37,561 nt of DNA from Sva-07 sp038321235 (GTDB lineage Bacteria; Actinomycetota; Acidimicrobiia; Acidimicrobiales; Ilumatobacteraceae). The translations under genes and the position numbers were made by a program. Below, piece after piece: positions 6,812-15,195 of this stretch. Each line of letters starts with the position of its first letter. The first letter of the stretch is position 1. Below the pieces are notes generated by a model, which saw only the letters and a list, made by a program, of their open reading frames with translations, was not told the DNA's origin and searched no databases. The stretch covers positions 1-37,561 of the forward strand of contig JBBQEU010000016.1 of assembly GCA_038321235.1 (NCBI GenBank). Direction: 5' to 3'.

Positions 6812-9005
6812 ATGAGTGCAGGTGGACGTGGCCGGCGCCGGGGACCAGTTCGCCGATGATCCAGGTGGGCTCGTCGATCGTCGCCTGAAGGGCGGCGGCG
6901 TCGTCGGGCGAGCAGACGATCACCATGCCGATGCCCATGTTGAGCGTGCGGTACAGCTCGTCGGTCGACATCCGTGGCGTCAACTCGCGCGCCAGCTGGA
7001 ACAGCGGCGACACCGGCCACGACCCGAGTTCGATCCGAGCGTCGACGTCGGCGGGAAGCACCCGTGGCAGGTTCTCGGGCAAACCGCCACCGGTGATGTG
7101 GGCGAGCGCCTTCACTGATCCGGAATCGAGCGCCGCCCGCAGCACATCGAGGTACGAACGGTGCGGCTCCAGCAGCGTCTCGCCGAGCGGGCGGTCGAAG
7201 CCATCGGGCACGACATCCATCGGAATCCAGTCGAAGACCTTGCGCAGCAGCGAGTACCCGTTGGTGTGTGGGCCGCTCGAGCCGACCCCGATCAGCACGT
7301 CGCCTGCCGCCACATCGGGGCGGGGGAGCAGCTCGGAACGCTCGGCGACACCGATCAGCGTGCCGGCGATGTCGAATGCGCCCGGCTGGTAGACGCCCGG
7401 CATCTCGGCGGTCTCGCCGCCCAGCAGGGCGCAACCGGCAGCCTTGCAGGCGTCGGCCATGCCCCGCACCACCTCGGCGACCATGTCGGCGTCGAGCACC
7501 GACGCCGCGATGTAGTCGAGGAAGAACAGCGGCCGGGCCGACTGCACGAGTACGTCGTCGATGCAGTGGTTGACGATGTCCATGCCGACGCCACGCACCA
7601 TTCCGAGGCGGGCAGCCAACTCGACCTTCGTGCCCACGCCGTCGGTGGAGGCCACGAGCACCGGATCGTCGAGTTCGAGGATTGCCTTGGCAGAGAACAC
7701 GCCACCGAAGGACCCGACGCCCTTGAGTACGCCGTTGTCGTGCGTCGCTTCGACCGCTGCCTTCATCTCGCTGACCGCTCGAGTGCCCTCGTCGATGTCG
7801 ACGCCGGCTGCTGCATACGAGGTCAGCTCGGCCCCGAGTGCCCGCCACCCGATGTCGCGACGAATCTGCATGCCATCGAAGTGGATCCGCTCGATGTGGT
7901 CGTACGCGGCGGCCCGAGCCTCGGCGAGGTCGAAGCCGATTCCGGTGATCGCGAGTACACGCCCGCCGGCCACGCGCCCCTCGGCGTCGACGCCGGCATC
8001 GAAGCGCAGCGTGATCGAGCCACCGATCGTGCCACTCACCACCTCGTCGGTGATGGTCGCTCCGGCCACGGGGTCGTGTGGATAGCCGGAAGCAGCAGCG
8101 ACGACGGTGAGCGCCGCCTGCGAGCGCACCACGACCGGCAGTTGATCGAGAGCGCCCTGCGTCGCGAGCAGCGCCAATTCAGCGATGTCGGTTTCGATGA
8201 GCGGGAGTATTGCCTGCGCCTCAGGGTCACCGAAGCGGACGTTGTACTCGATCAGCCGTGGGCCGTCGGTGGTGAGCATCAACCCGGCGAAGATCACACC
8301 GACGTAGGGAGTCCCGGCGGTGGCGAAGTGGTCGAGCACGGGCTGGACGAACTCGGCGACCAAGTCGTCGGCGTCATACGGCACCGGCGCCGGCGCGTAT
8401 GCGCCCATGCCGCCGGTGTTCGGTCCGGTGTCACCCTCGCCGAGTCGTTTGTGATCCTGCGCCAGCGGGAGGGCGACTGCTCGCACGCCGTCGCAGAGTG
8501 CGAGCAGTGAGCACTCGGGTCCACGCAGACGCTCTTCGAGTAGGAACGGCCCGTTCCCTGACGACGACGCGGCCCGGATCGCCTCGATCGTCTCAGTGTC
8601 GCCATCAGGGACGGTCACGCCCTTGCCGGCGGCCAGGCCGTCGAGCTTGACGACCACGGGGCGGTCGAGCTCACGCCACCACGCCATCGCGGCGTCGGCG
8701 TCGTCGAACGACGCGAATCGGGGGCCGGGCACCCCGAGCGACGTTGCCAGCTCGCGCGCGTAGGTCTTCGACGACTCCAGTCGTGCGAGTTCCGCTGTCG
8801 GTCCGAAGCACGGGATGCCCCGACGAGCGCACTCGTCCGCCACTCCGTCCGCGAGCGCGGCCTCCGGGCCGGGGAACACCAGGTCGGTGCGGTCGGTGGA
8901 TGAGTCACCCAGATCCGGTGCGAGCCGGACGTCGTGGCCGTGGTGACGACACGCCCACGCGATCGCCTGCTCGCGCCCCCCCGCACCGATCACCAGCACC
9001 CGCAT
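6810..9005 (-). CDS. purDM: Bifunctional GAR synthetase / AIR synthetase (PurD-PurM fusion)
   Basis: This 731-residue protein joins two purine enzymes. Residues 1-390 are PurD (phosphoribosylamine-glycine ligase): RVLVIGAGGREQAI at the start, the ATP-grasp elements VVVKLDGLAAGKGV and NTGGMGAYAP, EYNVRFGDPEAQ, and the usual ending DIGWRAL. Residues ~395-731 are PurM (FGAM cyclo-ligase): YAAAGVDIDEG, KGVGSFGGVF, STDGVGTK (453-460), the NHCIDD segment and LLGGETAEMPG. Almost no linker separates them. The frame is continuous with no sign of error. I chose the ATG at 9005 because it starts exactly at the PurD N-terminus; an ATG at 9047 would add 14 residues encoded partly in a hairpin. The same domain order begins the eukaryotic GART protein (GARS-AIRS-GART), and purN follows here as a separate gene. 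Confidence 0.95.
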   Translation of the reverse strand: MRVLVIGAGGREQAIAWACRHHGHDVRLAPDLGDSSTDRTDLVFPGPEAALADGVADECARRGIPCFGPTAELARLESSKTYARELATSLGVPGPRFASFDDADAAMAWWRELDRPVVVKLDGLAAGKGVTVPDGDTETIEAIRAASSSGNGPFLLEERLRGPECSLLALCDGVRAVALPLAQDHKRLGEGDTGPNTGGMGAYAPAPVPYDADDLVAEFVQPVLDHFATAGTPYVGVIFAGLMLTTDGPRLIEYNVRFGDPEAQAILPLIETDIAELALLATQGALDQLPVVVRSQAALTVVAAASGYPHDPVAGATITDEVVSGTIGGSITLRFDAGVDAEGRVAGGRVLAITGIGFDLAEARAAAYDHIERIHFDGMQIRRDIGWRALGAELTSYAAAGVDIDEGTRAVSEMKAAVEATHDNGVLKGVGSFGGVFSAKAILELDDPVLVASTDGVGTKVELAARLGMVRGVGMDIVNHCIDDVLVQSARPLFFLDYIAASVLDADMVAEVVRGMADACKAAGCALLGGETAEMPGVYQPGAFDIAGTLIGVAERSELLPRPDVAAGDVLIGVGSSGPHTNGYSLLRKVFDWIPMDVVPDGFDRPLGETLLEPHRSYLDVLRAALDSGSVKALAHITGGGLPENLPRVLPADVDARIELGSWPVSPLFQLARELTPRMSTDELYRTLNMGIGMVIVCSPDDAAALQATIDEPTWIIGELVPGAGHVHLHS

Positions 9006-9034
9006 CAGCGCCCAACGCTCCGGCCGGACCGCCG

Positions 9035-9081
9035 AACGCGTGAACACATGGGTGCGTCAGCAACCCATGTGTTCACGCGTT
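9035..9081. promoter_or_regulatory. Perfect 19-bp inverted repeat between purF and purDM
   Basis: Arms 9035-9053 and 9063-9081 are perfectly complementary over 19 bp with a 9-base loop. The element fills much of the 88-bp gap between the purF stop and the purDM start. No T-run follows it on the minus strand, so it is not a typical intrinsic terminator. It could be a regulatory hairpin, an mRNA-processing or stabilising stem, or an operator-type binding site. Its right part would be translated if purDM began at 9047. Confidence 0.7.
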
Positions 9082-9093
9082 GCGATGGCGTGG

Positions 9094-10566
9094 TCATGCG
9101 AGGACGCCCTCGAACGCCAGCTTGGCCTGAGCGTCGCCGACGGGGATCGGGTACTTGCCGGTGAAGCAACCGTTGCAATAGCCGTCGTCGTCGCCGCTCT
9201 CACGTTCGGCAACGGCGAGCATCATCCCATCGAGCGACAAGAACGCCAGGCTGTCGGCTCCGATGTGTTCTCGCATCTCCTCGACGGTCATGCGGGCAGC
9301 GATGAGGTCGCCGTCGTGGCCCATGTCGACTCCGAAGTGGCAGGCGTGTGTGATCGGCGGGCACGTGATGCGCACGTGAACCTCGGTGGCGCCGGCATCA
9401 CGCACCAGTTTCACCAACGGCCCCGCGGTGGTGCCCCGCACGAGTGAGTCGTCGATCATGACGACGCGCTTGCCCTCGAGGTTCTCGCGCAACGCGTTGA
9501 ACTTGAGTGCCACGCCCCGTTCGCGGATGTCCTGGGTCGGCTCGATGAATGTTCGGCCGATGTAGCGGTTCTTGATCAGACCGTCGTTGAAGGGGATGCC
9601 GCTCTCGTTCGAGTACCCGATCGCCGCTGGGATCGAGGAATCGGGCACCGGGATCACCACGTCGGCGTCCGCAGGTGCCTCCTGGGCGAGCCGGAGCCCG
9701 AGCCGCTGGCGAACGTGGTGCACGTTGTGGCCGTCCCACACCGAGTCGGGACGGGAGAAGTAGACGAACTCGAACGTGCATCGCGCGCTGCGGGGCTGCG
9801 GTGCCAGCACCTGGGATCGGTGAAGCTCCGAGCCGCGGAGCGTGACCATCTCGCCGGGCTTGACCTCGTCGATGTCGACGCACCCGAGGGTGGAGAGTGC
9901 ACACGTCTCGGACGCCACCGCATGTCCACCGTGCGGCAGGCGACCGACCGACAATGGCCGGAACCCCCACGGGTCGCGCACGGCGATCACGTGATCGGCG
10001 GCGAGCAACACCAGCGAGAACGCGCCCTTCCATGCCGGCAGTGTCCGTTCGATCCGCTCCTGCCAGGTCTGGCCGCCAGCCGCCGCGAGCATCAGTGTCA
10101 TCACCTCGGAGTCGCTGGTGGCGGTGAGCCCGAAGCCCCGGTTCAACAACTCGTCGCGTAGCGCCGGCGCGTTGACGAGGTTGCCATTGTGGGCGAGTGC
10201 CAGTGGTCCGTGCATGGTCTCGACGAGAAACGGCTGGATGTTGCGTTCGGCGTTGGAGCCGGTGGTCGAATATCGGGTGTGACCGATTGCGTGATAACCG
10301 GTGAGCGGAGCAAGCGCCTCGGGCGTGAACACATTGGCGACGAGGCCGGCCTCTTTGTGCACTCGGGCCCGCTTTCCGTCGCTGACGGCGATCCCAGCGG
10401 CTTCCTGGCCGCGGTGCTGCAGGGCGAACAATCCGAAGAACGCCAGCTGAGCGACGCCTTCACCGTGTGGGGTCGATACGCCGAGCACTCCGCACTCGTC
10501 CTTCGGTGTGTCATCGACGTCGGTTCGGGGTTCCTGAACCGGTGTGCAAGCGATCGGTGTGCCCAT
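9094..10566 (-). CDS. purF: Amidophosphoribosyltransferase (glutamine PRPP amidotransferase)
   Basis: This 490-residue enzyme makes phosphoribosylamine from PRPP and glutamine, the first committed purine step. A 24-residue leader precedes DECGVLG; C25 is the expected N-terminal nucleophile after propeptide removal. The glutaminase domain includes GHTRYSTTG and AHNGNLVN. The phosphoribosyltransferase domain holds the PRPP loop VVMIDDSLVRGTT (368-380). Cysteines at 263, 409, 464 and 467 match the four [4Fe-4S] ligands of the Bacillus-type enzyme, so this is the oxygen-sensitive iron-sulfur form. A one-base gap separates it from the purC stop. The ATG at 10566 gives a leader of normal length for the processed type. 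Confidence 0.95.
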   Translation of the reverse strand: MGTPIACTPVQEPRTDVDDTPKDECGVLGVSTPHGEGVAQLAFFGLFALQHRGQEAAGIAVSDGKRARVHKEAGLVANVFTPEALAPLTGYHAIGHTRYSTTGSNAERNIQPFLVETMHGPLALAHNGNLVNAPALRDELLNRGFGLTATSDSEVMTLMLAAAGGQTWQERIERTLPAWKGAFSLVLLAADHVIAVRDPWGFRPLSVGRLPHGGHAVASETCALSTLGCVDIDEVKPGEMVTLRGSELHRSQVLAPQPRSARCTFEFVYFSRPDSVWDGHNVHHVRQRLGLRLAQEAPADADVVIPVPDSSIPAAIGYSNESGIPFNDGLIKNRYIGRTFIEPTQDIRERGVALKFNALRENLEGKRVVMIDDSLVRGTTAGPLVKLVRDAGATEVHVRITCPPITHACHFGVDMGHDGDLIAARMTVEEMREHIGADSLAFLSLDGMMLAVAERESGDDDGYCNGCFTGKYPIPVGDAQAKLAFEGVLA

Positions 10567-10567
10567 G

Positions 10568-11545
10568 TCAGTCGGTGTCCAGTCCTGCCAGCGCGGCGTT
10601 GATCCGTGGTCCGACAGGGTAGGTGCCCGGGACGAACGTGAGGCCGGTCAGGCGTTCGAAGGCGTCGACATATCGCCGTGACGTGGAGGTCCAGACGTCG
10701 GTGCCGAGTTCGGGGATGGCGCCGTCGCCGTTGTAGCCCGCTTCGGCCAGAGCCCGGCGGACCACTTCCTTGTCGAGGCTCTCGGGTTCCTCTCCTGCAG
10801 CGAGGCGCTCGTCGTAACTGTCCTCGATCCACCAGCGTGACGAGTCGGGGGTGAGCGCTTCGTCGATCAACAGCAGTTCGCCGTTGCCGTCGACGCCGAA
10901 CTCGAACTTGGTGTCGGCGAGGATCAGCCCGGCGTGTCGGCCGCGCTCCGACCCTCGCTGGAACAGTTCGAGCGCGGCGGTCTCGATCCGGCTCCAGAGT
11001 TCGGCGGGCACGTGGCCCCCGGCGACGACGTCGGCGCATGAGAGCGGTTCGTCGTGGGCGCCCTCGGCTCCCTTGGTCGTGGGTGTCACGATCGGTTCGT
11101 CGAGCAACGTGTTCTTACGGAGTCCGTCGGCGAAGTGGTGCCCGTAGATCGTGCGCTCGCCAGCGGCGTACCGTGTCCACAGTGCGGTGTCGGTGACCCC
11201 GGTGATGTGACCCCGCACGATCACCTCGACGGTCAACGGGGTCGCCGCGATTGCGATCAGCACGTTCGGGTCAGGCGTGGAGATGGCGTGGTTCGCCACG
11301 ATGTCGCGGGTGTGTTCGAACCACCACCACGACAGCTGGTTCAACACCTGACCCTTGTAGGGCACGCCGGCGATGATCCGGTCGAACGCCGAGAGGCGGT
11401 CGGTGGTGACGAACACTCGACGTTCGCCGGGCAGCGCGTACGACACCCGGACCTTGCCGACGCGTGGGTCGGCGAGCGGCAGTTCGATGTCGAGCATCGG
11501 TTCCGGCAGCGGCTCGGGCAATGTGGTCGGCAACGAGGTCGACAT
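10568..11545 (-). CDS. purC: SAICAR synthetase (phosphoribosylaminoimidazole-succinocarboxamide synthase)
   Basis: This 325-residue ATP-dependent ligase couples aspartate to CAIR. Recognisable motifs include GKVRVSYALPGERRVFVTTDRLSAFD near the N-terminus, VRGHITGVTDTALW, TPTTKGAEGAHDEPLS, ADTKFEFG and IDEALTPDSSRWW. The length matches the longer, yeast-like class (~300 residues) rather than the ~240-residue compact class. It starts five bases after the purQ stop and ends one base before purF, consistent with one transcript. A proline-rich leader of about 15 residues precedes the conserved fold, so a later start is possible, but the next in-frame ATG (codon 17) removes only this leader. Confidence 0.94.
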   Translation of the reverse strand: MSTSLPTTLPEPLPEPMLDIELPLADPRVGKVRVSYALPGERRVFVTTDRLSAFDRIIAGVPYKGQVLNQLSWWWFEHTRDIVANHAISTPDPNVLIAIAATPLTVEVIVRGHITGVTDTALWTRYAAGERTIYGHHFADGLRKNTLLDEPIVTPTTKGAEGAHDEPLSCADVVAGGHVPAELWSRIETAALELFQRGSERGRHAGLILADTKFEFGVDGNGELLLIDEALTPDSSRWWIEDSYDERLAAGEEPESLDKEVVRRALAEAGYNGDGAIPELGTDVWTSTSRRYVDAFERLTGLTFVPGTYPVGPRINAALAGLDTD

Positions 11546-11550
11546 TGCGT

Positions 11551-12273
11551 TCAGAGCCCCTTGGCGTGCTGGACACCGTTGTCGAACAGCCTCAGGCCGA
11601 GGTGGGCATCGCCGCCGCCTCCACGCGAGTGCCGCGGGTGTTGGCGACGAACGATGTGGTTCTCTGGATGCGGCATCAGCCCGAGCACGACACCCGTGGG
11701 GTCACACACACCGGCGATGTCGGCCACCGAACCATTGGGATTGGTGCTCCGGTAGCGCATCGCCACCTGACCGGCAGCGGCCAAGGCGTCGGGGTCGGGA
11801 TACACGTAGCGCCCCTCGCCGTGGGCGATCGGACAGTGGATCGGGTCGGTGAGTCCCTTGGTCCAGACCGACACGCTGTCGGGAGCGGGGTCGAGCACCA
11901 CCCAGCGGCAGTCGAATCGACCCTGCGCGTTGTGGCCGAGGGCGCCGGGGAGCAGACCCGCAGCGGTGAGCACCTGGAAGCCGTTGCAGATCCCGATCAG
12001 CGGTCGACCATCGGTGACGAAGCTGCGCAGCGCGTCACCGACGCCGAGGGCCAGGTCGAGCGCCAGCATGCGACCAGCTCCGAGCGAGTCGGCGTAGCTG
12101 AATCCTCCAGCCACCACGGCGAGTCCAGCATCGTCGAGTAGGGCAGGTCGAGCGACCAACTCGGAGGCGAGCACGATCCGGGTGTCGGCTCCGGCGAGTT
12201 CCAGCGCATGTCGTACATCACGATCGCGGTTGGTGCCGGGACCGGCGATCACGAGAGCGCGAACCTTGCTCAT
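11551..12273 (-). CDS. purQ: FGAM synthase, glutaminase subunit
   Basis: This 240-residue class I glutamine amidotransferase releases ammonia for FGAR amidation. The catalytic triad is visible: C96 in GICNGFQVL, and H202 and E204 in MPHPENH. The N-terminal GPGTNRDRD loop and GGFSYADSLGAG are typical of PurQ. The ATG at 12273 overlaps the purSL stop (ATGA). The C-terminus ends with a charged Gly/His-rich tail. The larger upstream open frame in the same phase is a shadow of purSL. Confidence 0.94.
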   Translation of the reverse strand: MSKVRALVIAGPGTNRDRDVRHALELAGADTRIVLASELVARPALLDDAGLAVVAGGFSYADSLGAGRMLALDLALGVGDALRSFVTDGRPLIGICNGFQVLTAAGLLPGALGHNAQGRFDCRWVVLDPAPDSVSVWTKGLTDPIHCPIAHGEGRYVYPDPDALAAAGQVAMRYRSTNPNGSVADIAGVCDPTGVVLGLMPHPENHIVRRQHPRHSRGGGGDAHLGLRLFDNGVQHAKGL

Positions 12274-15074
12274 CGGGCGCCTGCGCTGTTGAACGCGTCG
12301 GCCAGGTGGCCGACGGGAATCGGTTCGACGCCCGGGATCGAGAGCCACGAGTCGTCGGTGACCGTGCCCAGTCGGGCCGCCGAGCGTCCCATGATCTTCA
12401 TGAACGCATCGACGCTGCGCGGGCGCACCTCGACGATCAAGCGACCTGACGATTCGCTGAACAGCGCGGTCACGAGATCGTCGTGGGGGAGCACGTCGAT
12501 CCGGGCGCCGAGACGGCCGGAGATGCACATTTCGGCGAGAGCGACGGCCAGGCCACCTTCGCTGAGATCGTGACAGGCCACCACGAGTCCGGCGCGCATG
12601 GCCGCGTGCAGTTGCCGGTAGGTCTCGGGTGCGTCCGGGTCGGGGGCGGGTGCCACACCAGCGTTTCGTGGCGCCCGCTGCAACAGATCGAGGTGCGAGC
12701 CGGCGAATTCGGTTGCTGTCTGGCCTATCAGGATCAGCGCGTTGCCGACTTCTGCGAGGTCGGGGGTCACGCAATGGTCGGCGTCGGGAACGTGGGCAAC
12801 GGCGGTGATGACCAGGGTGGGGGGAACGGCATGGCGCTGGCCGTCGATGCCGATGTATTCGTTGTTGAGCGAGTCCTTGCCGGACACGAACGGGGCTGCG
12901 TACATCCGGGCGGCGGCGCAGCACCCTTCGACCGCGGCGACCAATTCACCGAGCGTCGACGGTCGACGCGGGTCTCCCCACGAGAAGTTGTCGAGGAGTG
13001 CAACACGATCTGGGTCGGCGCCGACCGCGACGACGTTGCGGATTGCCTCGTCGATCACCGCGAACGCCATCGCCTCGGGGTCGTGCAGGCCATACCACGG
13101 GTTGACACCGATGCCGATCGCAATGCCCTCGCGAGCACCAGGATCAGCGAGCACGACGCCGTCGGCCGGGCCGTCGGCGGCGGCGCCGATCAGCGGCCTG
13201 ACCACGGTGGCGCCGAGGATCTCGTGGTCGTAGCGGCGGATCGTGTCGGCCTTCGACGCGATGTTCGGGTGGGCGAGCAGGGCGAGGATGGTGGCCGCCG
13301 GGTCGGCGACGCTGCGCCCGCTGTGGTCGTGGCGGTTCGGCGTCGGGAGCTCGGCGGGCATACGTCGTTGCGGCCGTCCGTCGTGGAGGAACTTCGTGTC
13401 GATGTCGACGACGACGTGGCCCTGGTGACGCACGACCAGGCGTCCGTCTCCGGTGAAGGCACCGACGTCGGCGAGGCGCACCCCGACCCGGTCGCACCGC
13501 GCCTGCATGGCGGCGAGTTGTTCGGGCGGCACAGCGATGACCATGCGCTCCTGCGCTTCGGAGAGCCAGACCTCCCACGGCTCGAGCCCGGGATATTTGC
13601 GCGGCACGAGGTCGAGGTCGACGTCGGCGCCGACGTCTTCGGCCATCTCGCCGATCGCCGACGACAGCCCGCCGGCGCCGCAGTCGGTGATGGCGGAATA
13701 CAGGTCTTCGGCACCGATGAGGGCGTCGATCAGCAGCTTCTCCACGATCGGATCGCCGATCTGCACGCTGGCGCCGGCGACCTCGCCGGTGGAGGCATCC
13801 ATCGTGGCTGACGAGAACGTGGCGCCGCGGATCCCGTCACGTCCGGTCGCCCCCCCGAGCACCGCGATGCGATCCCCGGGGAATGGCCCATCGTGGATCG
13901 GGCGGCTCGGGGCCGTGCCGATGCATCCGGCGAACACGAGTGGGTTGGTCGTGTACGCGGGGTCGTACAACACCGCTCCGGCCACCGTCGGCAGGCCGAT
14001 CTTGTTGCCGTAGTCGGCGACACCGTCGATCACGCCCTCGCGGATCCGGCGCGGGTGCAGCGCCCCGTCGGGAAGCTCCGCCAGCGGCAGGTCGGCCGGG
14101 CCGAAGCACAAGATGTCAGTGATGGCGATCGGGCGGTGGGCGATACCGAGCACGTCGCGGATCACACCACCCACGCCGGGGTTGGCGCCACCGAACGGCT
14201 CGACGGCCGATGGATGGTTGTGGGTCTCGGCCTTGAGCGCAATGGTCGTGCCCTCGGTGAACTCGATGACGCCGGCATTGCCGACGAACGCCGAGCGCAC
14301 GAACGGCGCATCGATCGAGTCCGTGCAGGCCCTGAGTTGGGCCATCAGCGGGGTGACCTCGGCGGGGCCGTCGGGCCCGCCCGTGGTGTCGATGATCGCT
14401 CGGAACGTCTTGTGGGCGCAGTGCTCGCTCCATGTCTGCGCGAGCGTTTCGATCTCGACGTCGGTGATGTCGCGGTCGATCCGCTCGAACTCGTCACGAA
14501 TCACACGGAGCTCTTCGAGGTCGAGATACAGCGAGCGCCCGACGTTCAGTGCCAGGAGAGCGTCATCGTCGAGCCCCCGAATGGGGATCAGTTCGGCGTC
14601 GGCGTGCCCAGGCGCTTCATCGAGCACGGGTGGCTCGACCAAACCGTGGCCCCATCGCTCGATCACCGGATTGGCGACCACTCGTCGTACGACCTCGTCG
14701 GCAAGATCGCGATCGATCGCGGCGCCGAACTCGATGCGGCGCGCATTGGCTGCGCTGCTCAGTTCGATGTCGAGCTGCTCGGCGGCGTGGAGTACGGCGT
14801 CGGCGGTCGTGTCGGTCACCCCCGGCAGCAAGGTGATCTCGAGGCCGTCAGACGTGGGTGTGTCCCAGGTGGCGTGCTGGAGGAGTGGGTCGGCGAGCGC
14901 GGCGGCCAAACGACTGCGTTGGGCGTCGTCGAGATTGCCTGAGACGTGGATGACGTCTGCGACGTCGACTGCGTGCGGCAGTTCGATACCGAGGTGCGCC
15001 GCAGCCGTGGCGATCGAGGCCCCGCGCGGGTCCGGATCGATGGAGCGGATGGTCAGTCGATGCCGGTCGGCCAC
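12270..15074 (-). CDS. purL: FGAM synthase large subunit with two fused N-terminal PurS-like domains (PurSL)
   Basis: This 934-residue protein amidates FGAR to FGAM using ammonia from PurQ and ATP. Residues ~6-71 and ~77-144 are two similar PurS-like units; the second is clear (LEITLLPGVTDTTADAV then RRIEFGAA and VVANPVIERWG), the first more divergent. A linker helix leads to the PurL core, with DVEIETLAQTWSEHCAHKTF (catalytic His and Lys, 218 and 222), ETHNHPSAVEPFGGANPGVGG and DCGAGGLSSAIGEMAEDVG. Stand-alone small PurL is ~740 residues and needs a separate PurS, which is not seen elsewhere in this operon. I chose the GTG at 15074: AGGG lies 8 bases upstream and it opens just before the first PurS-like strand. 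An ATG 38 codons further upstream adds low-complexity sequence. Confidence 0.93.
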   Translation of the reverse strand: MADRHRLTIRSIDPDPRGASIATAAAHLGIELPHAVDVADVIHVSGNLDDAQRSRLAAALADPLLQHATWDTPTSDGLEITLLPGVTDTTADAVLHAAEQLDIELSSAANARRIEFGAAIDRDLADEVVRRVVANPVIERWGHGLVEPPVLDEAPGHADAELIPIRGLDDDALLALNVGRSLYLDLEELRVIRDEFERIDRDITDVEIETLAQTWSEHCAHKTFRAIIDTTGGPDGPAEVTPLMAQLRACTDSIDAPFVRSAFVGNAGVIEFTEGTTIALKAETHNHPSAVEPFGGANPGVGGVIRDVLGIAHRPIAITDILCFGPADLPLAELPDGALHPRRIREGVIDGVADYGNKIGLPTVAGAVLYDPAYTTNPLVFAGCIGTAPSRPIHDGPFPGDRIAVLGGATGRDGIRGATFSSATMDASTGEVAGASVQIGDPIVEKLLIDALIGAEDLYSAITDCGAGGLSSAIGEMAEDVGADVDLDLVPRKYPGLEPWEVWLSEAQERMVIAVPPEQLAAMQARCDRVGVRLADVGAFTGDGRLVVRHQGHVVVDIDTKFLHDGRPQRRMPAELPTPNRHDHSGRSVADPAATILALLAHPNIASKADTIRRYDHEILGATVVRPLIGAAADGPADGVVLADPGAREGIAIGIGVNPWYGLHDPEAMAFAVIDEAIRNVVAVGADPDRVALLDNFSWGDPRRPSTLGELVAAVEGCCAAARMYAAPFVSGKDSLNNEYIGIDGQRHAVPPTLVITAVAHVPDADHCVTPDLAEVGNALILIGQTATEFAGSHLDLLQRAPRNAGVAPAPDPDAPETYRQLHAAMRAGLVVACHDLSEGGLAVALAEMCISGRLGARIDVLPHDDLVTALFSESSGRLIVEVRPRSVDAFMKIMGRSAARLGTVTDDSWLSIPGVEPIPVGHLADAFNSAGAR

Positions 15075-15106
15075 TGCGCCGACCCTACGGATCGCGTCGG
15101 TCGGCC

Positions 15107-15142
15107 CCCGGGCGTTTGTACAAAATGTCTCATCCGCCCGGG
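15107..15142. promoter_or_regulatory. GC-rich hairpin with internal palindrome upstream of purSL
   Basis: An 8-bp perfect stem (15107-15114 with 15135-15142) encloses a 20-base AT-richer loop that contains the palindrome TTTGTACAAA (15115-15124). It is in the 121-bp gap between the unknown membrane-protein gene and purSL. Its position before the first purine gene makes it a candidate operator or attenuator, or a terminator for the upstream gene; the sequence does not decide between these. Confidence 0.35.
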
Positions 15143-15195
15143 AAATGAGTTCTCCTGTGTTCGGAGGGATCGGACCCCTCGGTTCCATTGCCCGA

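Noticed and set aside
9006..9047. Earlier ATG start for purDM
   Set aside because: It would begin within the perfect hairpin and add 14 residues not seen in PurD; the ATG at 9005 matches the family N-terminus.
15075..15188. Earlier ATG start for purSL
   Set aside because: The extra 38 residues resemble no domain, and an AGGG element supports the GTG at 15074.
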